Shown here one piece after another: positions 1-7,618 of a DNA stretch of 64,000 nucleotides. A program made the position numbers and the translations under genes. The DNA comes from an uncultured Holophagaceae bacterium (lineage in GTDB: Bacteria > Acidobacteriota > Holophagae > Holophagales > Holophagaceae): contig CAIOFF010000056.1 of NCBI GenBank assembly GCA_903857495.1, forward strand, positions 1-64,000, given 5' to 3'. How positions within the stretch are numbered: position 1 is the stretch's first letter; each line of letters opens with the position of its first letter. Under the pieces are notes generated by a model. The model ran no database searches and was not told the DNA's origin. It saw only the letters and a list, made by a program, of their open reading frames with translations.

Positions 1-192
1 AAGCTTCGACCCGTTCTCGCAACGGAGCTAATTCCGAAGAGGACGGCAGCTTCTTCCGTTTAGCCAAGGGGGATCTCCAATCCCCACGAGCCTATCGGCG
101 ATCAACTCACCCGGTCACGCACCCTTGCCGGAAACACACGTTGAAGGTCATGCAGGTCAAAATCTCGCTTAGAAAATTGTGACCTATCTGGG

Positions 193-220
193 TTGACGAC
201 TTATGCACTGTTGGCATACC
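193..220 (+). promoter_or_regulatory. possible sigma70-type promoter
   Basis: A TTGACG hexamer at 193-198 is followed after 16 bases by CATACC at 215-220, about 40 bases before the GTG start of the zinc-ribbon gene. The -35 box is good and the -10 box is poor, so this is only a candidate. The rest of 1-257 shows no gene or repeat that I can support. Confidence 0.25.
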
Positions 221-257
221 GTGCCTCATTGTCATCAATGAGTCACCGGGGTATTCA

Positions 258-641
258 GTGCCATCTCACCGACTACATACCTACAAGTGCCAATCCTGCG
301 GCAGCTCGCTCAATGCCCGGCCAGAGCACCGTATCATTCGCTGTTCCTATTGCGGCAATCAGATTTCTCTTGAGCGGCAGTCAAACGGATTCTGCTCCTG
401 TGGGCGTAAGGAGGAATGCACCTGTTCCATGTGTGGGCAGGGCCTTTGTGGGCAGCACGTGTTCCAACTTCGGCACTTCGATCTGCGTTCGATCCTTCTT
501 CGTTACAGACCAGATCAAGTCTCCGCGGCCCAACTTTGGGTCCAGAAATTGGTGCGATCAGTACCTGAGGACCATGTGAACTGCTCCGATTGCTTTGACC
601 ACCTGGTTGAAGAATGGCTGACCGGCATCTCCAATAATTGA
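258..641 (+). CDS. zinc-ribbon small protein, unknown function
   Basis: A 127-residue cytoplasmic protein with an unusually dense set of cysteine pairs. CQSC and CSYC near residues 11-33 form a classic zinc ribbon. A second cluster reads CSCGRKEECTCSMC and ends CGQH, and a further CSDC lies near residue 110. These knuckles would bind two or three zinc ions. No catalytic motif is visible and I do not recognise the family. The start is a GTG with a GGGG stretch 7 bases upstream; no ATG fits. The gene lies 68 bases before the lytic transglycosylase gene on the same strand. Its base composition looks less GC-rich than the core genes further right, which fits the proposed integrated element. The role may be protein or nucleic-acid binding, but that is a guess. 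Confidence 0.7.
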   Translation: MPSHRLHTYKCQSCGSSLNARPEHRIIRCSYCGNQISLERQSNGFCSCGRKEECTCSMCGQGLCGQHVFQLRHFDLRSILLRYRPDQVSAAQLWVQKLVRSVPEDHVNCSDCFDHLVEEWLTGISNN

Positions 642-709
642 TGAAACGAGTCTCTGCGTGACCCATTTCTGCGAAACCCTTTTACGGCCTTCCTCACCCA
701 GGGGAGAAA

Positions 710-2995
710 ATGGCGGTTGACTCTGAATTCACAGGCTTTAGGACCTATGTCGTCGACGACTGGGAATACCTCATGCACTATTTCGAGGCCGCCCTGGTCG
801 ATTCCGGCACCGCACCTGCGGTGGCCGACCAATTCACAGCGTTCGTGGCCGATCATGCTGCAAGGGGGTTTGAATTTGTCCGCTGCGACGGGGTTCCCTA
901 CCGGGTGACCCCTGGCTGCCTGGCGGGCCTGCTGGGGGCCAAGGAGAGTTATGGTCACCGCACCATCGTCACCTTCAGGCGGCAGACGAAAGCCCCAGAA
1001 CTGACACCGCCCATCGCCGTGCCCGCGATGGCGGAGCCGCCCATGGGGGCGCCGGCGATAGCGGCCTCGGCAATGGTGGCCCCCCCGAACGCCCCAGCTC
1101 CGCAGCCGCAGGCGTTTCAACCGCCTGCACCGGATCAGAGTCAGACCAACCGGACCCCTCTCCTGATCGGAGGTGTTCTGGTGACTGTCTTGGTGTTGGG
1201 TGGCGCCCTTCTTTCCACCAGCCGCAACTCCCCAAAGGCACCGGTGGTGGCTCCGAGCGCCCCCGCATTCCAGCAGTCGGTGGCGCCCGTCGTGGCTGTT
1301 CCCACCTTCGCCGCCATCCCAATCAGTCCAGACTGGTTCCTCAAGGGTGGAGAGATTTCCGGCGGCTTCGTTCCTCCCGAAGCACGGCTCGACTGGCCGG
1401 AATGGATGCAAGCCATGGTCGGAGACAAGGCGGGGGTTCCACCGGCGGAATTGGCCAAGGCGGACTTCTACCGAATCCCGGATGCCAGTCTGGCGCATGC
1501 GGTGGGCGTCCTAGTCCGGGAGCGGGTGTTCACGCCTGATCTCCTGAAGCAGATTTCGGCCATTTCCTATGCGGCTGACACTGGCGGCTGGCTGTCGGCC
1601 CGCGGCGAATACCAGCGTGCGTACCTCCAGGCCAATCCTCTGCCCGTGGAGGACCCGGCCACCTGCTCCATGGTCCTGACCAGCCTGGTCAGGGCCAAGG
1701 AGTACGACACGGCCCGTGAGGCGCTCCAGCGGGGAGGCGTACCCACCGACCCGGAACTGCGCGCTTCCTGGCTCCGCATGCTGGATTTGGCAGCGAGTGC
1801 CGCCAAGCCTGATCCGAGGCTGATCGGCGAGCCGACGCTGCCGCCCGCAGAGCGGTACGCGGCCCTGGTCGCGTTGGATAAGAAGGACAACGGCTCGACC
1901 CTTCTGGCGTCCTTCCGTGGGACGCCGTTCTTCTCCGAGGCCGTCTACCTTGGTGTAGGCCGTGGCTGGGTGAAGGTCACGGACCCATTGGTGGACGAGT
2001 CGATAGCACAGGACCCGCCCCAGCGGGACGATGCGCCCTGGTTCCTTGCACGCCCCGGGGAGCGGGCCTCGGACCTACTCTGGCTGCAGGCGACAGACGC
2101 CGTGGCAAACGACCAGCTTGAGCGGGCGGCAGGACTCAGCCAGGAATTGCTCAAGCGGTTCCCCCAATCCTATTTCGCCGGCCACGCAATGTTCATGGCG
2201 GAGGCGTTGGGTCAACCGGACACAGAGGCCCGTCCACGCTTGAAAGTCCCATCCGACCTAAACCTATACAACGTAGCGCACCTGGCGCCGCGACCGGCGG
2301 CGTCCGACTTGTGGCCAGCACCTTACGATGCCATGGCGGCTCGCGGCCGCTTCGACCTGATCCTGGCCCAAACGGATCCCAGAACCCAGCCGATGGTCTT
2401 CTTCATGGCGGCGGCACGCTCCGGCCAGGTCGACTTGGCTTCCCGCTACCTGGCCACCGAGAAACTGTGCTCCACGGAAAACGTGAGTTATCTGTACCCC
2501 ACGGCCCTTGCGCCCGTGGTAGCCCAGGCCATCAGGGAGGAAGGACTCCAAGACCTTTTGGAGCCGGCCTTCATCCTGTCCGTGATCAAGTGCGAGAGCC
2601 TATTCCAGCCCACAGCCTCATCCGGCGCCAACGCAATGGGGATGATGCAGTTGCTGAGGCCCACTTTCCGGTCGCTGATGGGGCCTACCGCAGATATCCA
2701 CGATCCACTCACTAATATCCGGGCAGGGTTGAAATACTTCAAGAAAATCATCAAGCAGACAGGATTGGAGCGTACCCCGGTCCAAGTGCGTTATGCCTAT
2801 CTTCTGATGGGGTACCACGCCGGTGATGCTCGAGCCAAGGCGTGGTTCCGCCAGTTCGAACCCCAACTGCAACAAAGCACCGGTCCCAAGGCCACCCTCC
2901 AACGCATCGAGTCGGTACCCATCTTCAGCACACGGCAGTACCTGGTAAGAGTCCTCGGCGACTGCGCGGTCTATTCGCGCCTACTTCAGTTGTAG
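710..2995 (+). CDS. membrane-anchored lytic transglycosylase with N-terminal DUF4177-like domain
   Basis: A 761-residue protein in three parts. Residues 1-92 are a small alpha/beta domain of DUF4177 type, closely matched by the stand-alone protein encoded just downstream. A Pro/Ala-rich linker follows, then one membrane segment near 150-168 (LLIGGVLVTVLVLGGALL). The rest is alpha-helical and TPR-like, ending in an SLT lytic transglycosylase domain near 605-735. The SLT hallmarks are present: a catalytic Glu in IKCESLFQP (about residue 629) and GANAMGMMQLL. Family knowledge says such enzymes cleave peptidoglycan glycan strands to 1,6-anhydro products. With the single anchor, the N-terminal domain should face the cytoplasm and the catalytic part the periplasm. 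The start ATG follows GGGGAG closely. The domain fusion is unusual. Confidence 0.85.
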   Translation: MAVDSEFTGFRTYVVDDWEYLMHYFEAALVDSGTAPAVADQFTAFVADHAARGFEFVRCDGVPYRVTPGCLAGLLGAKESYGHRTIVTFRRQTKAPELTPPIAVPAMAEPPMGAPAIAASAMVAPPNAPAPQPQAFQPPAPDQSQTNRTPLLIGGVLVTVLVLGGALLSTSRNSPKAPVVAPSAPAFQQSVAPVVAVPTFAAIPISPDWFLKGGEISGGFVPPEARLDWPEWMQAMVGDKAGVPPAELAKADFYRIPDASLAHAVGVLVRERVFTPDLLKQISAISYAADTGGWLSARGEYQRAYLQANPLPVEDPATCSMVLTSLVRAKEYDTAREALQRGGVPTDPELRASWLRMLDLAASAAKPDPRLIGEPTLPPAERYAALVALDKKDNGSTLLASFRGTPFFSEAVYLGVGRGWVKVTDPLVDESIAQDPPQRDDAPWFLARPGERASDLLWLQATDAVANDQLERAAGLSQELLKRFPQSYFAGHAMFMAEALGQPDTEARPRLKVPSDLNLYNVAHLAPRPAASDLWPAPYDAMAARGRFDLILAQTDPRTQPMVFFMAAARSGQVDLASRYLATEKLCSTENVSYLYPTALAPVVAQAIREEGLQDLLEPAFILSVIKCESLFQPTASSGANAMGMMQLLRPTFRSLMGPTADIHDPLTNIRAGLKYFKKIIKQTGLERTPVQVRYAYLLMGYHAGDARAKAWFRQFEPQLQQSTGPKATLQRIESVPIFSTRQYLVRVLGDCAVYSRLLQL

Positions 2996-3027
2996 CGTTC
3001 AATCCAACCCCCTAAGGAGGGATCAGC

Positions 3028-3312
3028 ATGGCTAATGACTCAAAGTTCGCAGGCTTCAGGACCTACAGGGTCGGCGGCTTCGATTACCTCATGCAGTATT
3101 TTGAAGCCAAGTTCACTGGCACCGGAACGGTGCACGCAGTGGCCGATCAATTCACTGCTTTCGTGGCAAATCAGGCTGCGAGTGGCTATGAATTCTTCCG
3201 CACCGACGAGGTGCCCTACCGTGTGACCCCCGGGTGCCTCGGGGGCCTTCTGGGGGCCAAGGAAACCTACGGTCACTGCACCATTGTGACCTTCAGAAAG
3301 AAGGTTGACTGA
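3028..3312 (+). CDS. stand-alone DUF4177-like domain protein
   Basis: A 94-residue protein that is essentially the N-terminal domain of the upstream lytic transglycosylase on its own. Both share the FRTY start, ADQFTAFVA, PYRVTPGCL, GGLLGAKE or AGLLGAKE, and TIVTF. There is no signal peptide or membrane segment, so it is probably cytoplasmic. A strong AAGGAGGG ribosome site lies 7 bases before the ATG. It sits 32 bases after the transglycosylase and 2 bases before the YidD-like gene, so the three probably form one operon. The function of this domain family is not known to me. The duplication suggests that the free protein and the enzyme's cytoplasmic domain interact or compete. Confidence 0.8.
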   Translation: MANDSKFAGFRTYRVGGFDYLMQYFEAKFTGTGTVHAVADQFTAFVANQAASGYEFFRTDEVPYRVTPGCLGGLLGAKETYGHCTIVTFRKKVD

Positions 3313-3314
3313 CC

Positions 3315-3518
3315 TTGGTGACCTTTATGGTATGGATAATCCGCGGCTATCAAGCCGTGGCACCCCCAAGGCTTCGGCAGTGCTGCCGGTTCACCCCGAG
3401 TTGCTCTGAATACATGGTGCTTGCCTTGCGAAAATACGGTCCAGTCCGCGGGTTGACCATGGGCCTCACTCGGATCGGGCGCTGCAGGCCACCCCAGGGC
3501 GGAGAGGACTACCCGTGA
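3315..3518 (+). CDS. yidD: YidD-like membrane protein insertion efficiency factor
   Basis: A 67-residue protein with the YidD signature: an amphipathic N-terminus (IIRGYQAVAPPRL), the cysteine-rich core CCRFTPSCSEYM, a helix ALRKYGPVRG, and a C-terminal RIGRCRPPQGG. YidD proteins assist insertion of inner-membrane proteins at the YidC/Sec site. The likely start is the TTG at 3315 or the GTG at 3318, only a few bases after the stop of the preceding gene, so translation is probably coupled; an ATG at 3327 is also possible. YidD is normally found between rnpA and yidC. Here it follows a peptidoglycan lyase gene inside a putative integrated element, which is atypical. It may be a second copy serving the neighbouring membrane-anchored enzyme. 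Confidence 0.75.
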   Translation: MVTFMVWIIRGYQAVAPPRLRQCCRFTPSCSEYMVLALRKYGPVRGLTMGLTRIGRCRPPQGGEDYP

Positions 3519-3641
3519 TTATCACGGACCTAGGAGTCTCACCATCCTTGGAATAGAAGTGGGGAGGACGTCAAGTGGCAGGGAGAGAGCGCACGGCAAG
3601 GGGATAGCTTCATCCCATCTGAATTGGTTGCGGGCGTGAAG

Positions 3642-6600
3642 TCACCCTAGCCCAATGGATTCAAGGTGCTTCTGGAGTTCGGGCAGCCCAAAGGGCTTGG
3701 ACAGCAAGGTGACCCCCGGATAAGCCGAGGCCAAGGTCAGCGCGGTCTGGTCGGTTCGGCCTGTAGCAAGTAGAACCGGCACTTCTGGGCACAGCACTCG
3801 CAAGCGGGGCAGCGTCCCGATCCCACCTATTCCCGGCATGTTCATGTCCAGAATGACGAGGTCGGGCTCGAGCCCAGCCTCGAGTAAAGCCAGAGCCTCT
3901 TCACCGTTCTGGGCTGTGGTCACCGAAGGGTGGCCCAGGACCTCAAGGAGCAACTGGAGGGAACTCTGGATCAGTTCATCGTCATCCACCAGAAGAACCC
4001 TCATGCTTCCCTTGGGGATCAGTGTGGCCTCAGCAACGGCAACCGCCGGTGCGGCGACTTGGGTTTCCTTCTCCCAGGCGGGGAAGCGCAGCATCACCCG
4101 GGTGCCTTGGCCGGGTTCGCTAAGAATGTCCATCTGCCCCCGGTGCGCCTTCATGGTGCTGAAGACCATGGAGAGGCCTAGCCCCGTGCCCTTGCCATGT
4201 TCCTTGGTGGTGAAGAAGGGGTCCGCAGCTCTCTCTTGGATCTCCTTGGACATGCCCGTTCCGTTGTCTTCCACCACTACCTCAATCCAGTTCTTATCCG
4301 CATTGCGGGTGTGCAGGGTGAGGGTGCCGTTCTCAGGCATGGCATCTACGGCGTTCACACAGAGGTTCATGACGGCATGGGTCACGGCACTGGCATCACC
4401 CTGGATTGGATGCAGGCCTGGCTCCAGATCCATCTGCAGGTGAATGTGGGCCAGGGTCGTCCTCTCCAGAAGGCTGACCTGTTCCCTGAGAATGGCGTTC
4501 AGATCGAGTTCATGGATCTCCACTGGAGTCTGACGGGCAAAGTTCAGCAGGGACTTGACCATCTTGCCGCCCCGCTCAGTGGCCTTGCAGATGGTGTCGA
4601 GGGCCTGATAGAGGGGACTTCCGTAGGGCTGGGTGCTGATGTGAGCTGAGGCCAGGCCGAGAATGGCCCCCAGGACATTGTTCATATCGTGAGCGACACC
4701 GCCAGCCAGGGTACCTAGGCTCTCCATTTTTTGGGATTGTTGAAGCTGGGCTAGGAGTTTGGCCTTCTCCTCCTCAGCTTGTTTGCGTTTGGTGATGTCG
4801 CTGTTGGTGCCAATCATGCGCAGCGGTTTGCCATTTTCATCGCGCTGCACCACCATGCCGCGGCCCAGCGTCCAACGCCAGCTCCCATCCTTGCACAACA
4901 TCCGAAACTCGACCGCTACGTGGCCGGGCTTGCCCTCCATGTATGGCTGCAACGTCGCAAATACACCGGGCGCATCATCGGGATGGATGCGCTTGCTCCA
5001 TTCGTCCGACGAGGTGCCGAAGTCGGCCTCGGCATACCCATACATTTCCTTGTAGTGCGGTGAGAAGTAGGCCTTACCGGTCTCGAGATTCCAGTCCCAA
5101 AGGCTGTCTCCTGCCCCTTCGAGGGCGAATTTCCAGCGCTCCTCGCTCTCCCGCAACGCAGCCTCCGCCTGCTTACGTGCGGTGATGTCACTGAAGGTGA
5201 TCACGGCCTGGACAATTAGGCCAGCCGCATCCTTCACGGCATATGCATTGCAGAGCACCCAGGTTGGTGCTGCGCGATCCGGGCGGCAGACGCCAATGGC
5301 TTGGCCCCTGAAGCCCTCGCCAGTGGATAGGACGCGGTTGACAGGATACGAATCCAGAGGCATGGGTGAGCCATCCTCCTGGAGGAAGCACCACTGCGGA
5401 TCGATGGCAGTCTTGCCCAGCATCTGATCTTCGGAAAGTCCGAGGAGGGCTGACGCCATCCCATTGGCCAGCAGGATAGAACTGTCCGGGCCGTGCACCA
5501 CCAAGCCGGAGGAGAGGTTGTCGATGAGGGTTCTGTATTTTTCTTCACTGGCCTTCAGGACGACTTGCGCCTGCTTGCGCTCAGTAATGTCCTGCGCGAT
5601 TCCCGTGAGAATCCATGGCTTGCCATCCTCGTCTCGGCGGAATTCACCGGCTTCCGCCCAGACCACTCGAACGGTGCCGTCCGGCCTGATGATCCGGTAT
5701 TCCAAGGGTGCAGGCCTCCCCTGTTCTATGACGGAGAGGTTGGATTGTTCCACGGCTGCGCGGTCATCCGGATGGATCGCCTGGGCAATCACCTCGGAGA
5801 GGACTCCACGGAAGGACTCCCGGTTGAGACCAAAGATGCGGTACATCTCGTCGGTCCATTCAAGCTGGTCCGACTGGACGTTCCAGGTCCAACTGCCAAC
5901 ATGGGCAACTTGTTTGGCCTTATTCAGACTATTTTCAGATTCGAGCAGTGCCCGCTCCGCGCGCATGCGCTCGGAGACGAGCTCCGTGTACACGATGATT
6001 CCACCGATCGAACCATTGGCTTCGTACCATGGCCGACATTCCCAGCGAGTCCACTCCACGGTGCCATCAGCCCGGGTCCACTCATCGCCGTCCGCACTTG
6101 AAATCACCCCGGCAAGCGCCTTCTGATGAACGTCCCGCCACTTCTGCGGCAGGTCAGGCATGACCTCGTAGTGGTGCCTCCCGATGATGTCCTGACCTAC
6201 CACTTTGTAATCTTGGAGGTATTGCTGGCTTACGTAGATGTACTTCATGTCCCGGTCATGGACTGCCACGGCCTCCTGGCAGTGCTCGATGATGTAGCGC
6301 ATCAACTCATAGGAATGGTTCAGCCTGTCCTCTGCTTGCCTGCGCTCTGTGATGTCCGTAACCGTTGCAAGCACTCCGATGATTTTTCCTTGGGAGTTAC
6401 GGAAGGGGACGCTGGCATCAATGTTCCATCCCTCCTTCCCAGTGCTCTGAACATGGAACCGGAACTCAATCGGGTCGACTCGCTCTCCAGCCAGGGCCCG
6501 GTTCAAGTGGTCCATGGTTCCTGCTTCCTGAAGGAATGGGAACACCTCAAGAGGATGCTTTCCGATCACGTCCTTGGCTGGGATGCCGCTCAGTTGCTCC

Positions 6601-6947
6601 ATGAACGGGTTCCATACTTGGTAGCGCAGATCAGGACCGTAGACGATGACTCCTTCATGGACGCTATGGATAATTTGATCGGTGAACCTTTGGGCCTCCA
6701 TCGCCTTTTTGGCTTCAGTCCGCTCCCTGCGAAGTGCAGCGCGTATCCCCACGAAGAGCAATACTGTCGTGATCAGGACGTAGGTGAAGCCCTTGTAGGT
6801 GGAACTGACACGCTGGTTCTCGATGCTGAGGGATATGGAAGCGACCAGTGCATCAGAGAAGTAAATCCAGAGGCCAGAGAATAGTGCAAACAAGGCGGGC
6901 ACCAACCACTCGGCACGCCTTCCCAGACTCTGAACCCTCTCCGCCAT
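3642..6947 (-). CDS. membrane multi-PAS hybrid histidine kinase
   Basis: A 1101-residue sensor kinase. Two membrane helices at about 13-33 and 50-68 enclose a very short periplasmic loop, so sensing is probably by the cytoplasmic PAS domains. About five PAS/PAC units follow (roughly 85-730), seen from repeated ends such as VTDITERRQAE and QDITERKQAQ. HisKA carries the phospho-accepting His in GGVAHDMNNVL (about 752). HATPase_c has DNGTGM and GKGTGLGL. A C-terminal receiver has the Asp in VILDMNMPG (about 1033). No DNA-binding output is attached, so phosphate must pass to a partner that I cannot identify here. It is convergent with the yidD operon. Its transmitter and receiver are close relatives of those of the kinase at 7619, across the junction. 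A run of ten G lies about 64 bases upstream of its start. Confidence 0.9.
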   Translation of the reverse strand: MAERVQSLGRRAEWLVPALFALFSGLWIYFSDALVASISLSIENQRVSSTYKGFTYVLITTVLLFVGIRAALRRERTEAKKAMEAQRFTDQIIHSVHEGVIVYGPDLRYQVWNPFMEQLSGIPAKDVIGKHPLEVFPFLQEAGTMDHLNRALAGERVDPIEFRFHVQSTGKEGWNIDASVPFRNSQGKIIGVLATVTDITERRQAEDRLNHSYELMRYIIEHCQEAVAVHDRDMKYIYVSQQYLQDYKVVGQDIIGRHHYEVMPDLPQKWRDVHQKALAGVISSADGDEWTRADGTVEWTRWECRPWYEANGSIGGIIVYTELVSERMRAERALLESENSLNKAKQVAHVGSWTWNVQSDQLEWTDEMYRIFGLNRESFRGVLSEVIAQAIHPDDRAAVEQSNLSVIEQGRPAPLEYRIIRPDGTVRVVWAEAGEFRRDEDGKPWILTGIAQDITERKQAQVVLKASEEKYRTLIDNLSSGLVVHGPDSSILLANGMASALLGLSEDQMLGKTAIDPQWCFLQEDGSPMPLDSYPVNRVLSTGEGFRGQAIGVCRPDRAAPTWVLCNAYAVKDAAGLIVQAVITFSDITARKQAEAALRESEERWKFALEGAGDSLWDWNLETGKAYFSPHYKEMYGYAEADFGTSSDEWSKRIHPDDAPGVFATLQPYMEGKPGHVAVEFRMLCKDGSWRWTLGRGMVVQRDENGKPLRMIGTNSDITKRKQAEEEKAKLLAQLQQSQKMESLGTLAGGVAHDMNNVLGAILGLASAHISTQPYGSPLYQALDTICKATERGGKMVKSLLNFARQTPVEIHELDLNAILREQVSLLERTTLAHIHLQMDLEPGLHPIQGDASAVTHAVMNLCVNAVDAMPENGTLTLHTRNADKNWIEVVVEDNGTGMSKEIQERAADPFFTTKEHGKGTGLGLSMVFSTMKAHRGQMDILSEPGQGTRVMLRFPAWEKETQVAAPAVAVAEATLIPKGSMRVLLVDDDELIQSSLQLLLEVLGHPSVTTAQNGEEALALLEAGLEPDLVILDMNMPGIGGIGTLPRLRVLCPEVPVLLATGRTDQTALTLASAYPGVTLLSKPFGLPELQKHLESIGLG

Positions 6948-7010
6948 TCCTGGACCTCGACGTCTTCAAAGGAAATGAGCCCTGAGATTAACAAACCCTG
7001 TGCTTCAATA

Positions 7011-7020
7011 GGGGGGGGGG
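7011..7020. repeat. G10 homopolymer upstream of the hybrid kinase
   Basis: Ten consecutive G residues lie about 64 bases upstream of the minus-strand kinase start, so they read as C10 in its promoter or leader. Tracts of this length can change by slipped-strand mispairing and shift promoter spacing. It is also a place where sequencing errors are common. Confidence 0.8.
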
Positions 7021-7070
7021 AATTGCACTGCTAAGCGCGGACCAGAAATGTATTACACCTGGAACCTCGG

Positions 7071-7257
7071 CTCAGAGGGCCGTTTGCCACCATTCATTCC
7101 GAGGCAGGCACACCCGTCCAAGTTATTCAGGCGCTGCAGCTAGGGCACAACTCTGCCAGGACCACGATGCTTTCTGGAAAACCACCAGGAGAAGGCTACG
7201 GAGCAGCAGGCCAAGGTTGCAGAGAGAATGGGCTTTGGCGGGAAATCGGCAGGCTAA
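7071..7257 (+). pseudogene. tyrosine recombinase (integrase) C-terminal remnant
   Basis: Not in the ORF track. Read from 7071 the frame gives LRGPFAT, then HSEAGTPVQVIQ and LGHNSARTTM. This matches the tyrosine recombinase core LRHTFAT..EAG....IQ.LLGH.s..TT. The reading frame breaks near 7170. Skipping one base gives FLENHQEKATEQQAKVAERM and a TAA at 7255. The canonical HxLRH histidine is lost, and the tyrosine expected shortly after TT is absent (Phe lies near that position). A stop codon at 7032 blocks the upstream frame. It is therefore a decayed 3' end of an integrase gene, lying 40 bases from a tRNA 3' fragment. That is where an integrase gene or its scar is expected next to an att site. 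Confidence 0.7.
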
Positions 7258-7297
7258 TCATAAAAAGGACGCACCAACACTAATTATTTACAACGCC

Positions 7298-7340
7298 ACG
7301 AATCTGAGGGTCGGGCGTTCGAGTCGCGCCGGGACCACCA
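7298..7340 (+). other. tRNA 3'-half fragment, probable att junction (Arg NCG type)
   Basis: The stretch ending CGCGCCGGGACCACCA fits the 3' half of a tRNA. Counting back from CCA gives discriminator A, acceptor strand CGGGACC, T stem CGCGC, T loop TTCGAGT, T stem GGGCG (one mismatch), a five-base variable loop, an anticodon-stem strand TCTGA, and loop bases ACGAA. The anticodon would be NCG (Arg). No matching acceptor 5' strand GGTCCCG lies upstream, so the gene is not intact here. A 3' fragment beginning at the anticodon loop is the usual footprint of site-specific integration into a tRNA gene. The intact tRNA would lie at the other end of the element, beyond the left edge of the window. Confidence 0.65.
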
Positions 7341-7355
7341 AGAATAACAACACTT

Positions 7356-7386
7356 AGGCCCATCACTCCGATGGGCCTTTTCCTTT
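7356..7386 (+). terminator. intrinsic terminator after the tRNA fragment
   Basis: A perfect 9-bp stem AGGCCCATC / GATGGGCCT with a five-base loop is followed by TTTTCCTTTT. It lies 16 bases after the CCA end of the tRNA fragment and is most simply the original terminator of the disrupted tRNA gene. This supports the chromosome continuing to the right. Confidence 0.85.
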
Positions 7387-7618
7387 TGACCTGCGTCCTG
7401 CCTGTGTGGCGTGAACCATGCCGGGTTGTTCGGGGTAATTCATGGTTCGCACCAAGCCTGGCCGAGCCGGTGGGAGGGGGTCGCGTCTGGGGTATGGGCC
7501 TTTCGATAGGTCAAAAATTGGGCAATATGCGCCCATGAGCAACCAATATTTACCCCACAGCTGTGCAGGACGATATCTGGCATTGAAGTCCTCACCCGCT
7601 GGGGCCTCAGGAGGAGAC

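Noticed and set aside
515-1498. 327-aa minus-strand ORF over the first genes
   Set aside because: It overlaps the DUF4177-SLT start on the other strand and has Arg/Gly-rich low-complexity sequence with no motif.
7442-7618. Longer N-terminus of the soluble hybrid kinase as given in the ORF track
   Set aside because: The added 59 residues lack domain features, and the ATG at 7619 has a near-perfect ribosome site.
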